Source: Leptolyngbyaceae cyanobacterium MO_188.B28 (lineage in GTDB: Bacteria > Cyanobacteriota > Cyanobacteriia > Phormidesmidales > Phormidesmidaceae). Taken from it: DNA of 34,098 nucleotides. The stretch covers positions 1 to 34,098 of the forward strand of contig JASJDH010000034.1 in the NCBI GenBank assembly GCA_030065175.1, in the 5' to 3' direction. The notes under the pieces were generated by a model, which saw only the letters and a program-made list of their open reading frames with translations, made no database searches and was not told where the DNA came from. This document shows positions 7,863 to 16,800 of the stretch, piece by piece. How positions within the stretch are numbered: the stretch's first letter is position 1; every line of letters starts with the position of its first letter. A program made the translations under genes and the position numbers.

Positions 7863-9602
7863 ATGCAGAAAATTCTGGTGATTGAAGATGAGCCTCAGAT
7901 TCGAGCCAATACCCAAGAAGTCTTAGAGTTGGGCAACTTCTTAGTAATCACCGCAGAAAATGGCCAAGCAGGATTAAAGCTCGCGGAAGAAGAGCAGCCT
8001 GACTTGATCCTATGCGATATTATGATGCCCGAATTGGATGGATATGGCGTGCTTAAAGCCCTTCGACACCAGCCAGCGACTGCACAGATTCCCATCATCT
8101 TCCTGACTGCCCGATCTGATCAAGCCGATATTCGACGGGGTATGAACCTGGGAGCCGATGATTACCTGCCGAAACCCTTCGAACCGACAGAGCTGTTGCG
8201 GGCAGTGAACGTTCGGCTCAAGCGACAAGCCACCCTTGCCCAGTACTTCTCTCACTCAGCCCAGTCTCCTGCCAACACTGCTGAAAAACCGACTGAGTAT
8301 GATTCCATAACCCACTTGCCGAATTGGCTATCGTTGCAAAAGCGGTTCGAATATTGGCGCCATCAAATCCATGATTCGCCATTAACCCTGGTCCTATTAA
8401 AAATCAATCCCTTCAGCGCTATTCGGCACGATCTTGGCCATACATTTAGCAATTCGCTACTTAAAGAAATTGCTGAAAGACTTCGAAGCCATTGGAATTC
8501 AGCGGATACCTGTATTGACCTAACAGTTCATCTCGGGACGGATCAATTCGCCCTGCTTTTTCAGGGCGTCGCCTCCCCCCTCAGCCCACTGGTTCAAGAA
8601 ATTGACAGGTTACTGGAAAAACTGACGCAACCTTTCCACATCAATAATCACAAAGTCTCCATTTTTGTCGATATGGGCCTCGCCATCTATCCAGACCAGG
8701 GGGTCGACCTAGATAGCTTAATTACCCATGCCGAAAAGTGTTTTGAGCCAACCCCTCACCAACCTGGGCCGTCTCCCTTACATTTAAAGGCCGCCAACCG
8801 GAGCAAGGATCACCGTCTCTCCCTAGAAACCTCCCTCAGACAAGCCTTAGAAAAAGAAGAATTTGCCATCTACTATCAGCCTCAAATTGATCTGAAAACC
8901 GGCCGCATCACTGGGGCAGAGGCGCTCCTGCGTTGGGCCCAACCCCACACTGGCTTTATTCCCACCAGCCAGTTTCTGACTTTCGCTGAAGAAACCAATT
9001 TAATGATTCCCATTGGCGAATGGGTCCTGTATGCGGTGTGTAATCAGATAAAAGAGTGGCACGCCACCAAGCGAGAACCCGTGACCGTCGCCGTTAACAT
9101 CTCTGCTCAACAATTTAGACAAGCTAACTTCAGCCACAAGATTCACCACATCCTCCAAACAACCCAGATTGATCCCCTCTTTCTCGATCTTGAGTTGACT
9201 GAAAGCCTGATGATGCAGGACATTGACCTAACGATTAGCACACTGCAAACCCTTAAGCGCCTAGGCGTCAACATCGCCATTGACGATTTTGGCGCAGGAT
9301 ACTCCTCATTGAGACACTTACAGCTTCTTCCCTTCGACACCCTAAAAATTGACCAGCAATTTGTCCGAAATATTGATAAAAATCCTGGCAACAGGGTAAT
9401 CGTCAGGGCAATTATCCAAATGGCCCATAATCTTCATATCAACACAGTCGCCGAAGGGGTGGAAACAGCGAGGGAGCTAGCTTTTTTCAAAGAGCATAAC
9501 TGTCGGGCCATGCAAGGATATCTCTTTAGTCACCCCTTAAGACCCACTGAATTTGAGCAGCTTCTCACCTCAAAAGCGAACTTCTCCGCCAATATCGCTT
9601 AG
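7863..9602 (+). CDS. Receiver-GGDEF(degenerate)-EAL protein, probable c-di-GMP phosphodiesterase
   Basis: A 579-residue protein. The receiver (1-120) has Asp52 in CDIMMPELDG and Lys104 in PKPF. The GGDEF-type domain (about 145-295) starts at DSITHLPNW but its signature is GTDQF (225-229), so cyclase activity is unlikely; degenerate GGDEF domains often act as GTP-sensing regulators of an attached EAL. The EAL domain (about 320-570) keeps GAEALLRW (Glu353), VNISAQQF, ELTES, the catalytic loop DDFGAGYSSL (474-483), the Lys in LKIDQQFV and AEGVET, so phosphodiesterase activity is likely. EAL enzymes hydrolyse c-di-GMP to pGpG and lower its level, which usually favours motility over sessile growth. 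Placement downstream of chemosensory genes and in the same window as type IV pilus motors fits such an output, but that link is inference. Confidence 0.93.
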   Translation: MQKILVIEDEPQIRANTQEVLELGNFLVITAENGQAGLKLAEEEQPDLILCDIMMPELDGYGVLKALRHQPATAQIPIIFLTARSDQADIRRGMNLGADDYLPKPFEPTELLRAVNVRLKRQATLAQYFSHSAQSPANTAEKPTEYDSITHLPNWLSLQKRFEYWRHQIHDSPLTLVLLKINPFSAIRHDLGHTFSNSLLKEIAERLRSHWNSADTCIDLTVHLGTDQFALLFQGVASPLSPLVQEIDRLLEKLTQPFHINNHKVSIFVDMGLAIYPDQGVDLDSLITHAEKCFEPTPHQPGPSPLHLKAANRSKDHRLSLETSLRQALEKEEFAIYYQPQIDLKTGRITGAEALLRWAQPHTGFIPTSQFLTFAEETNLMIPIGEWVLYAVCNQIKEWHATKREPVTVAVNISAQQFRQANFSHKIHHILQTTQIDPLFLDLELTESLMMQDIDLTISTLQTLKRLGVNIAIDDFGAGYSSLRHLQLLPFDTLKIDQQFVRNIDKNPGNRVIVRAIIQMAHNLHINTVAEGVETARELAFFKEHNCRAMQGYLFSHPLRPTEFEQLLTSKANFSANIA

Positions 9603-9607
9603 CAGTG

Positions 9608-10033
9608 TTATGATGGCGGGGCGAATTTTGCAAATAATTCTGCACCCGTCATATCATGGGTCTCATTTGAAAAGCAGTAGAATGAAGGCTTTTCATCAAT
9701 AAAGACCTGATGATCAAAAACAAACTGATCCTCATCATCGAATAGTCCAACTGGCATGATGTGCTGATTATTCGCTTTTAATCGGTAAAACAAATGGCTG
9801 CCGCATTTATTACAAAATCCACGCTCAGCCCACGCCGACGAGTTAAATACCGATATATTTTCCTCACCCTCAAAGGAAACATCTGCGCCACAATCAACCG
9901 CCATCAAAGGCCCGCCGCCCCATTTCCGACAGAGGTTACAATGGCAGGCGCCTACATTTTTGCTCAAGTTCTTTACCGTGATTCGAACGGCGCCACAAAG
10001 ACAACGTCCCTTAGCAGGCATCGCTTCTGACAT
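9608..10033 (-). CDS. GFA/CENP-V family zinc protein
   Basis: A 141-residue protein with the cysteine pattern of the GFA (glutathione-dependent formaldehyde-activating, now S-(hydroxymethyl)glutathione synthase-like) fold: GRCLCGAV near the N-terminus, CHCNLCRKW in the middle, and CNKCGSHL later, which bind structural and catalytic zinc. Length is typical of single-domain members. Most members have no proven substrate, so formaldehyde activity should not be assumed. A very clear Shine-Dalgarno (GAGGAG, seven bases before the ATG on the minus strand) fixes the start. The gene converges with the EAL gene (5 bases apart) and diverges from the SMP-30-like gene. Confidence 0.92.
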   Translation of the reverse strand: MSEAMPAKGRCLCGAVRITVKNLSKNVGACHCNLCRKWGGGPLMAVDCGADVSFEGEENISVFNSSAWAERGFCNKCGSHLFYRLKANNQHIMPVGLFDDEDQFVFDHQVFIDEKPSFYCFSNETHDMTGAELFAKFAPPS

Positions 10034-10399
10034 TTTTTGCTCCTCGTTGATTAATCGATTGGATGATTAAATTGAACAATTCATGTTGAGTTTGACAGCG
10101 CTAATTTTTTTGAATATTCTCTTAGAGATAAAATTCAAGGGCGGCTTCAGAATTTAATTGAGCGTTCTCCGCAAATCTGCGGAGTGATTGATATTACTCA
10201 ACATCAAACCAAATACCAAACCAACTATTATTCCGCTAGTTCATTACCGCTCCTTGAGAATTCCCAATTGTGTTTTTTTAGAGTAACTCAAACCGAGCAA
10301 TCAACTCCTCGCCGAGGACTGATCGGATTACACAAGAGGCGCACTCTAGTTGAGAGTGACGTAGTCCTTTAGACATATAGAAAGGCATCTAGAAAACTG
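10034..10399. other. 366-base divergent intergenic region
   Basis: This region separates the GFA gene (minus) from the SMP-30-like gene (plus) and should hold both promoters. It includes the GFA ribosome-binding site at the left edge and the hairpin at 10167-10184. The 62-codon ORF from GTG 10184 has no Shine-Dalgarno and no recognisable protein character, so I do not call it. Confidence 0.5.
10167..10184. repeat. Hairpin CTCCGCA-AATC-TGCGGAG
   Basis: A perfect 7-bp, GC-rich stem with a four-base loop, in the divergent spacer about 215 bases before the SMP-30-like gene. No T-run follows, so it is not a standard terminator; a protein-binding dyad or 5' leader hairpin is possible. Confidence 0.45.
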
Positions 10400-11323
10400 A
10401 TGAGTGAATCCACCGGTTTACCCCCGATTTATGCGGAGACGCCTGTCGAATTGGCGCATCACCAAATCATTGCGTCTTTTCCAGCCAACACCTTTTTAGA
10501 AAACCTAGCGATCGCGCCCGACGGCGCCATTTTTGTCACCAATCACGAAGCCGGACAAATTTTGCAGCTTACCCCAGAAGGCGATCACCTCACTTTGGCC
10601 TGCACCGACGGCAAGGTAACCGGCGTCGCCTTAGCGCCCGATGGAGGACTGATCGTAACGGGCTGGAATGCTGAGGGAGTCTCCATCATCCTCTACATCG
10701 CTCTGAATGGGACGGTTGAGCCCCTCGCGATTCTGCCTGAAGCACTTTTTCTCAACGGCATTACCCCGCTGACAAAGACCCAATACGTCACTGCAGATTC
10801 TTATCGGGGATGCATCTGGCAATTTGACTGGACCACTCGCCAAGTGTCTATTTGGTTAGAGCATCCCCTACTAGCCCGCAGCAGCCCCGAAAATCCTTTC
10901 CCCGCCGCCAATGGCATTAAACGGTTCGGCGACGCCCTCTATGTGTCCAACACTGAAAAAATGCTGCTGCTGAAAATTCCTATTACGGCGGCTGAGCAAC
11001 CGGGGGAACCCGCTATTTTTGTCACCCCCACCAATATTGACGACTTTGCATTTGACGCCGACGGGACGCTGTATGCCGCCACCCACATTTACAACAGCAT
11101 CCTCCGGATTACGCCGACTGGGGAAACCACCACAATCGCCCAGGCTGCCCACGGGGTGATTGGCAGCACCGCGGTGGCCTTTGGCCGCCAACCCGGAGAC
11201 GCCTCCAGCATTTATGCAGTCACCAATGGAGGAATGTTTTTGCCGCCTGCCGGTGGCGTGGTTCCGGCGAATGTGGTGCGGATTGAAGTGGGCAAACCAG
11301 GATATGCCTTTAGCGTGGTGTAA
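10400..11323 (+). CDS. SMP-30/gluconolactonase-like beta-propeller protein
   Basis: A 307-residue cytosolic-looking protein (no signal peptide). Repeated beta-propeller blades read [46 protein letters not shown] and [17 protein letters not shown], the pattern of SMP-30/gluconolactonase/LRE proteins. These typically bind one divalent metal and hydrolyse lactones, but many relatives have unknown substrates. The C-terminus contains a Gly/Pro-rich loop ([14 protein letters not shown]). The downstream ABM-domain gene begins only 3 bases after the stop, so the two are almost surely co-transcribed and co-translated, pointing to a common oxidative or lactone-related pathway. I cannot name the substrate. 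Confidence 0.85.
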   Translation: MSESTGLPPIYAETPVELAHHQIIASFPANTFLENLAIAPDGAIFVTNHEAGQILQLTPEGDHLTLACTDGKVTGVALAPDGGLIVTGWNAEGVSIILYIALNGTVEPLAILPEALFLNGITPLTKTQYVTADSYRGCIWQFDWTTRQVSIWLEHPLLARSSPENPFPAANGIKRFGDALYVSNTEKMLLLKIPITAAEQPGEPAIFVTPTNIDDFAFDADGTLYAATHIYNSILRITPTGETTTIAQAAHGVIGSTAVAFGRQPGDASSIYAVTNGGMFLPPAGGVVPANVVRIEVGKPGYAFSVV

Positions 11324-11326
11324 ACG

Positions 11327-11881
11327 ATGATGAACACGCAGACTGAACCGATTACCGTCGTCGTGGCCCAAAGGGTAAAACCAGGGTGCGAAGAAGACTA
11401 TGAAGCCTGGATCAGCCAGATTACCCAGGTCGCCAGTACCTATCCGGGGCATATGGGGACAAATGTGGTGCGCCCCCAACCGGGAGTCCGCCCGGAGTAT
11501 GTGGTGGTGTTTCGATTTGACCGCTATGACCACCTGAAGGCTTGGATGACATCGCGCGATCGCGAAATCTGGCTGTCAAAAGCCAAACCTCTGACTTCCG
11601 CGGATCCTGAGTACCAGCAAATTAGTGGGATAGAGGCCTGGTTTTCGATTCCGGGTCAGGTGCTGAAAACCCCGTCGCGATACAAGACGGCGCTGCTGAC
11701 TTGGGGTGCAGTGTACGGTTTGATTAATCTGTTGAACAGATTCGTGACACCTTTGCTTCAAGGACTTCCAGCCTGGATTGCATCGCTGATTATCTGCGGC
11801 GTTATGGTAGTTTTGCTGACCTATGTGATCATGCCGCGAGTGACGCGTTTGTTTAGTCGGTGGCTATATCCAAGTCGCTGA
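11327..11881 (+). CDS. ABM-domain protein with two C-terminal membrane helices
   Basis: A 184-residue fusion. Residues about 8-105 form an antibiotic biosynthesis monooxygenase (ABM, dimeric alpha/beta ferredoxin-like) domain: ITVVVAQRVKPGCEEDYEAW, then PGHMGTNVVRP, YVVVFRFDRYDHLKAWM and WLSKAK. The C-terminal part has two hydrophobic helices (about 121-138 and 148-168, the second IASLIICGVMVVLLTYVIM) followed by a basic end, so the domain is membrane-tethered. Such ABM-membrane proteins are known in bacteria but poorly characterised; ABM folds include quinol monooxygenases and heme-degrading enzymes. Tight spacing behind the propeller gene makes an operon. Its last 18 bases overlap the end of the minus-strand small gene (11864-12079). 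Confidence 0.87.
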   Translation: MMNTQTEPITVVVAQRVKPGCEEDYEAWISQITQVASTYPGHMGTNVVRPQPGVRPEYVVVFRFDRYDHLKAWMTSRDREIWLSKAKPLTSADPEYQQISGIEAWFSIPGQVLKTPSRYKTALLTWGAVYGLINLLNRFVTPLLQGLPAWIASLIICGVMVVLLTYVIMPRVTRLFSRWLYPSR

Positions 11882-12079
11882 TAGAGGATCCGAACCGGGT
11901 ATACGATTATCGGCATAGGTGCTAGCAAAGAAGTCGCCATCAAAAATCACCGCTAGAAACTGCCCTCGCAAGTCCTGAAACGGGTTTCCTTGCATCAAGG
12001 TTTCAGGTTTTTGAGACAATCCCAAGGCTGCTATAAACCCTATTCCTGCCATGAGTGGAATTGCCTTTAAAGACATCAT
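11864..12079 (-). CDS. Small exported hypothetical protein
   Basis: A 71-residue ORF that I do not recognise. It begins with a likely export signal (MMSLKAIPLMAGIGFIAALGL) and continues as a hydrophilic, aromatic segment (FLAVIFDGDFFASTYADNR). A clear Shine-Dalgarno (GAGGT with a five-base spacer on the minus strand) precedes the ATG pair, and the ORF begins 14 bases after the stop of the cytochrome P460-like gene, so it is probably the second gene of that operon and may produce a periplasmic partner. Its 3' end overlaps the ABM gene tail on the opposite strand by 18 bases. It could also be a truncated remnant of a larger exported protein. Confidence 0.6.
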   Translation of the reverse strand: MMSLKAIPLMAGIGFIAALGLSQKPETLMQGNPFQDLRGQFLAVIFDGDFFASTYADNRIPGSDPLSATWI

Positions 12080-12093
12080 CTTTACCTCATCTC

Positions 12094-12723
12094 TTAACTG
12101 GCTTCGGGACTTGCTTCGGGGAGGTAGGCTTCAGGGGCGCAGGGGGTGCGACCCGCGCGATCGCAATAGGCAGTTTGCACCTGCTGAGTTCTCAACGCAG
12201 CCTCTAGTAGAGGTTTTGTCAGGGTGTAATCGGTGTCTGGAAACGGCGCATGGCATCTGTGACAGCTGCCGCTAAAGCTCATCTGATAATCAGGGCGATC
12301 AGGGTTGAAGGATCCATATCGCCATTCACCGCCTTGCTTTTGCTTGATGAACACGGCGCCTGCATTGTCAGGTGAATACCAGGTTTCCATCACAATCAAA
12401 GCGCCATTGGGCAATGGCTCCCCAGGCTGAAGGGCGGCGATCGAAGTCTGATCAATGAACATCTGGCGAAAGGAACCGTCCCTGCGAGACACCGTGCCGT
12501 AGTGAGCTAACTGACGGTCGTACTTAGCTTGCGCCTGCAATGAGGAGGGTTCAAGTAATTGAGTTGAAGATTGATTTGAAGTGACAGTAGATGTGGAATC
12601 CGCAGCAGAGATTGATTCTGATGAACTGAGGGTATGGGCCAGTGCGATCGCGAATACAATAGCGCTTACAAATACCCCTACCCACTTCAGCCAACGCTGC
12701 CTTAATCGAAAACGAACTAACAT
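12094..12723 (-). CDS. Cytochrome P460-like membrane-anchored c-type heme protein
   Basis: A 209-residue protein. A basic start and hydrophobic segment (14-31, VGVFVSAIVFAIALAHTL) give an uncleaved anchor or signal peptide, followed by a Ser/Thr-rich linker. From about 65 the sequence fits the cytochrome P460 family: LAHYGTVSRRDGSFRQMFI, LPNGALIVMETWYS, GEWRYGSFNPD, and a single c-heme site CHRCH (154-158) in SGSCHRCHAPFPDTDY. P460 proteins oxidise hydroxylamine or act on NO-related species in some bacteria; relatives in cyanobacteria have no assigned function. The C-terminal tail has an extra Cys pair (AYCDRAGRTPC) that may form a disulfide in the periplasm. TGAGGA five bases before the ATG is a good Shine-Dalgarno. 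It diverges from LysR across 111 bases containing a perfect dyad. Confidence 0.85.
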   Translation of the reverse strand: MLVRFRLRQRWLKWVGVFVSAIVFAIALAHTLSSSESISAADSTSTVTSNQSSTQLLEPSSLQAQAKYDRQLAHYGTVSRRDGSFRQMFIDQTSIAALQPGEPLPNGALIVMETWYSPDNAGAVFIKQKQGGEWRYGSFNPDRPDYQMSFSGSCHRCHAPFPDTDYTLTKPLLEAALRTQQVQTAYCDRAGRTPCAPEAYLPEASPEAS

Positions 12724-12754
12724 GAATTCCTCAGAAGCAGGTTTACATTTCCCA

Positions 12755-12784
12755 AAATAATCAGGCGGGAATAATGCTGTCCAA
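12755..12784 (-). promoter_or_regulatory. Possible promoter of the P460-like operon
   Basis: On the minus strand, TTGGAC (12779-12784) and TTATTT (12755-12760) are separated by 18 bases, resembling a sigma70-type -35/-10 pair, about 30 bases before the P460 start. The LysR-type dyad lies just upstream of the -35, the classic place for an activating LysR site. Motif match is only approximate. Confidence 0.35.
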
Positions 12785-12800
12785 TGCTTTTTGAGGCAGC

Positions 12801-12823
12801 ATTAATAACCAAAAGTTATTAAT
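12801..12823. promoter_or_regulatory. Probable LysR operator dyad
   Basis: A perfect 9-bp inverted repeat, ATTAATAAC-CAAAA-GTTATTAAT. Centred on it is the T-N11-A pattern typical of LysR-family binding sites. It sits 11 bases before the LysR start and about 78 bases before the divergent P460 start, so it could serve both autoregulation and control of the P460 operon. Confidence 0.7.
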
Positions 12824-12834
12824 AAAGTGATTAC

Positions 12835-13746
12835 ATGGAACTCCACTCTCTGCGCTATTTCGTGGCGGTTGCAGAAGAACTCCACTTTGGCCGAGCCGCA
12901 ACCCGATTGCACATCACTCAACCGGCTTTGAGCCGACAGATCCGCGGGTTGGAAGCGGAACTTGGCATTGAGCTATTGAAACGAACCAAACGCACTGTAG
13001 AACTGACTGAAGCTGGCGCGACGTTTTTAGTAGAGGTTCGCAAAGCGCTACAGCAAGTTGAATCGGCAATCCATATGGCGCAGCGAGTCGCTCGGGGGGA
13101 AATTGGCGCTTTGCGGATTGCGTTCACGGCTTCAGCCATGCACACGGTGCTGCCCAAAATTTTGAAGCAGTTTCGTGATCGCTACCCCAAGGTCACATTA
13201 GAAATGACCGAATTATGTACGCTCGATCAAGTTGATGCGCTGCGGACTGAAATCGTTGATGTCGGATTTCTGCACCCTCCGATAGAGGCTCCCTTTCTCA
13301 AGCTGTATGCCCTACAAGGGGAGAAACTGATTGTCGCGTTACCCCAAACCCATCCTCTGGCGCGGCAGCAGCATTTATCGTTGAAAGCACTTGCTGCAGA
13401 GTCTTTTATCCTCCATCCTCGCTATGAAGGGCCAATACTCTACGACCAAATTGTGACCCTCTGCCGAAATGCTGGATTTGAGCCGGATATCGTGCATGAA
13501 GCGGTCAAAAATCAAACCCGCGTTGGATTAGTCGCGGCTGGACTGGGTGTCGCTTTTGTGCCGGAAAGCCTTCAATCGTCGGGTCTAACCGGCGTAGCCT
13601 ACTGTACTCTCGTGGGTGAATCTCCAGACCTGCAGTTAGCGGCTGCTTGGCGACAGCAGGGGGGCTCTCCAGTGGCTGAGGGTTTTCTGCAAGTTGTGAG
13701 GCAGATCGGCTCTGTAAACGCAAAGCAGGTATTTGCAACTGACTGA
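12835..13746 (+). CDS. LysR-family transcriptional regulator
   Basis: A 303-residue LysR protein of usual length. The N-terminal winged helix-turn-helix (2-60) reads LRYFVAVAEELHFGRAATRL and QPALSRQIRGLEAELG, followed by a linker helix and a periplasmic-binding-protein-like effector domain (about 88-290; LRIAFTASAMHTVLPKIL, LGVAFVPESL). LysR tetramers bind a T-N11-A dyad and respond to a small ligand, often from the pathway they control. The effector domain resembles that of the aromatic/CatM-BenM-like group, but the ligand is unknown. It diverges from the P460-like gene over a spacer with a perfect dyad, which is the main reason to link it to that operon. Confidence 0.95.
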   Translation: MELHSLRYFVAVAEELHFGRAATRLHITQPALSRQIRGLEAELGIELLKRTKRTVELTEAGATFLVEVRKALQQVESAIHMAQRVARGEIGALRIAFTASAMHTVLPKILKQFRDRYPKVTLEMTELCTLDQVDALRTEIVDVGFLHPPIEAPFLKLYALQGEKLIVALPQTHPLARQQHLSLKALAAESFILHPRYEGPILYDQIVTLCRNAGFEPDIVHEAVKNQTRVGLVAAGLGVAFVPESLQSSGLTGVAYCTLVGESPDLQLAAAWRQQGGSPVAEGFLQVVRQIGSVNAKQVFATD

Positions 13747-13894
13747 AGATAATTGATAATTGCATCTTGTCATACAGACTCTGATTGAAGCTCTTTTGCC
13801 TGTTTTTCGATCGCTTTAGCAATATCGGTCCAAGCTTGATCGCATTCCCTGATTTCTTCAGGAAGATAATTATCTATGCAGAGAATTGAGTTTA

Positions 13895-16800
13895 CTAAGT
13901 GGCTTGTTGATTCAGCCTAAGCCGCTGGGCAATCAGGTCAGCCATTTCCAATGGTTCATGATCCTCAGCATTGACATACCCATCGATGGAAAATATTCCC
14001 GGAATTTCGGTGTTGTCGAAGCGTATCAGCATGATTTCAGCAGTCTTTTTTTGTTTCAGCAGATCTCTTACGGCACGCAATTCCAAGCCGCACCACTCTT
14101 TTCGTTCATATTCGGCACAGAGAAAAACCACCACTAGTTCGGCTTGGTCATGGTAGATTCCCTGCAGATACGTATCTAGATTTGGGCGAGCCAGTTCTGC
14201 TTGGTAGTAGGCGTCGTAAAAGATGCGATCGCGCCCCAGCTCTCCTGCTAATTCCTCTGCCACAATTTTGACGAAGTCCCGATACTCACCGGGGAACGAT
14301 AGCGCAATGTCAAACCGTTTTCTGGTTTCCGGTGGACGCTCCTCGGTTCCAACTGGAATTTGCTCCCATTGCTGATGCAGCGATGCCCGAAGGGAAGCAA
14401 ACTTGGCAAGGGTCGGGGGAATCGCATACAGCTTCAGCAACAGGTTGAACAGGCTGACGGGGTAATGTGAGATATCACGGAAGTCATTGGCATCGCAGTT
14501 GTCCACATCATGTAGCGGTGACGAACCTTCATTGCCTTCTAGATTGATAGTAAAGAATTTACTTTGGTCATGAGCCAACCGAGTTCTAACCAGCTCGATA
14601 TCTGAGGTGAATTCTGGTGTTGGATTGTTCCAGGCCCTTTGATAGGTTGGCGCATTCAGCATCACAACAAAATGATTACGCTGAACCTGGTCTGCGGATT
14701 CAATGATGAACACGCCTGCTTCCCTTAAGTCTTTCTTGAGCTTGTTCGCATAATGTTTTTGGCTCGGCGCAAACGTGAGATAGCAGCGGGGAGCTTCCCA
14801 CCCCCGTCGATACCCTTTGATCTGCGCCAGATGTTGTTCATAGGTGCTCCGCAGACGGGTTTTGGCAGCTTCTTTTTGCAGCCATAAGGGAACTTCTATT
14901 CCATTCCGAGACTGGTCCAGATCAGACAGATCAACTTTGCTGCCACATTTGGAGCAGAAGGCAAAGGTTTGACTTTCACTCAAGAGGTTCATGACAGCGC
15001 TGCGTTCCAACTGATGGTTCTTCTCACACCTGACGGGTGGGAAGCGATTAACTTGCACCTCCCGCTGGTACAAAAACTGCTCAAACAATTCTTGAAATTT
15101 TTCCCGTCCGTGGGTGGGCATCTGGTTGCTGTAACAGAGCACCAGTTCAATTTCGCCTTCGCGGTCTTCAATCAGGCGAAAGCCACAGATCTCACCAGGA
15201 TTCAGTTCATACTGGGCCTGTTTTTGCCAATGGTTAATCCGGATGAAGGATGGAGAATAACCCAGCAAGACCACCAACATGGCGTAGAGATTCTCGACTC
15301 GGCCCCGGACAACATAAGCCACATCGTCCGTCGCCGGAAAATCATCGTCCAGTGGACGCTTTTGCTTGATTAGCCCTGGGAAGATCAGCAGGATGTCGTT
15401 TTCAAAGGCTTCGCGGAAACAGACATTATGTTCAAGAAAGCGCAAGACTGCGGCATCAAATAGGACTTGTTGTTCAACCTCTGCCAGTCCTTCGAGTTCA
15501 TCGAAGTGATAGTTGCCTTGGAGGAGGTCACGCTCACTAATGGCGCCCAGTTCACGGGGGTGTTTATCCGCCAACACCACAATGGACGACGCCAAGTCCA
15601 CCAGCAGATCAGGGGCAAGGAGGATATGGGTATCCCCAGCAGAACTTTTCAGAATCGTCACATAGCCGTGGGTTTCCAGGTGGCCAACCGCCGTCATCAT
15701 CTCGGCGTCGGTGAACTGCCAATCAGGATCGTTAGCCTGCAACTGCTGACGTAGTTCTGTGGATTGGACCAATACCCCTTGACGATCCGTCTTTTCTTTG
15801 AGAGCCAGGACATACTCTTTGATACGCTTAAAGGTGACGGTGGTGACCGTCGTGGTCATTTCGTCCCAGGGAATTTGAGCTTTGAGCTTTTGAATAAGTG
15901 TGTCTAGTCCTTCTCCGCTCTTGGCGCTGGTGCCAATGTAGCCGCCACTAATGCCATACTGCTGGCAGAATTGCTCTAAATATTCCTGTGAAACCGTCGA
16001 TCCCCCCCGATCCATTCGGGCTCCAACTAAAACACTCGGGGGGAGTTGTGCCTTACCTTTCAACTGCTCTAGCCAAAACTGAGCCCCTTTGAGGGGATCT
16101 TGACGATTGGTGGGGTCAAACAGCACAAGTGAAGCGTCTACATTATCCAGAAATATGGAATGGATAGGACGGTAAACATGCTGCCCCGCCAGATCCCACA
16201 GCACCGCTTCGCATTCGGTACCATCATCGCGGGTTTCACCGAGTTCATCAATGACCCAAAACTGTTGACCGTGGGTGGAGGCATGTTCTTTGAAGTCATT
16301 GTGAGCGAGTCGCCAACCCAGCCCCGTCTTACCGACCCCAGAATCACCAACTAGGACAATTTTGGCGGTGGTGTAGTTAATGTAATCTGTAGTAGTTTGA
16401 CTGAGTAAGACATCCATGTTGATGTCCCAGATGCAAATAACTGAGTCTCCTTCCGCCAAAGTAGCAAGTGCTAATGAATTTGGCTGGAAGGCCACGCTAC
16501 GCAGGGCTGAACTGGATTTCTGAGTTATTGTTCCAAGTATTTTCCAAGTATTGCATTGTCTGATTTGTGTTGTACTAGACCAACCTGTTGATGCCAACAA
16601 TTGCCCATCATTAGAAAAAGCTACGCCTTTGACCTCATTCGTATGCCCTTCCAACTGTTGGCTTTGTTTACCGGAGAGGGTATTCCAAATGCGGATAGTT
16701 TTATCGCTAGAAGCTGAAGCGAGGCGCTGCCCATCAGGTGACCAAGCTACGCTGAAAACCGAATCAGTATGCCCTTTCAAGGTTTGCAAATGCTGGCCGT

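Noticed and set aside
10184-10372. 62-codon plus ORF starting with GTG
   Set aside because: No Shine-Dalgarno, starts inside a hairpin, no recognisable composition.
10871-11533. 220-codon minus-strand ORF
   Set aside because: Lies across the SMP-30-like and ABM genes, which have unmistakable domain sequence; product is His/Gly-rich and typical of an antisense shadow.
14969-15373. 134-codon plus ORF
   Set aside because: Antisense to the COR/zinc-ribbon part of the WD40-Roc gene, which is well supported in the other strand.
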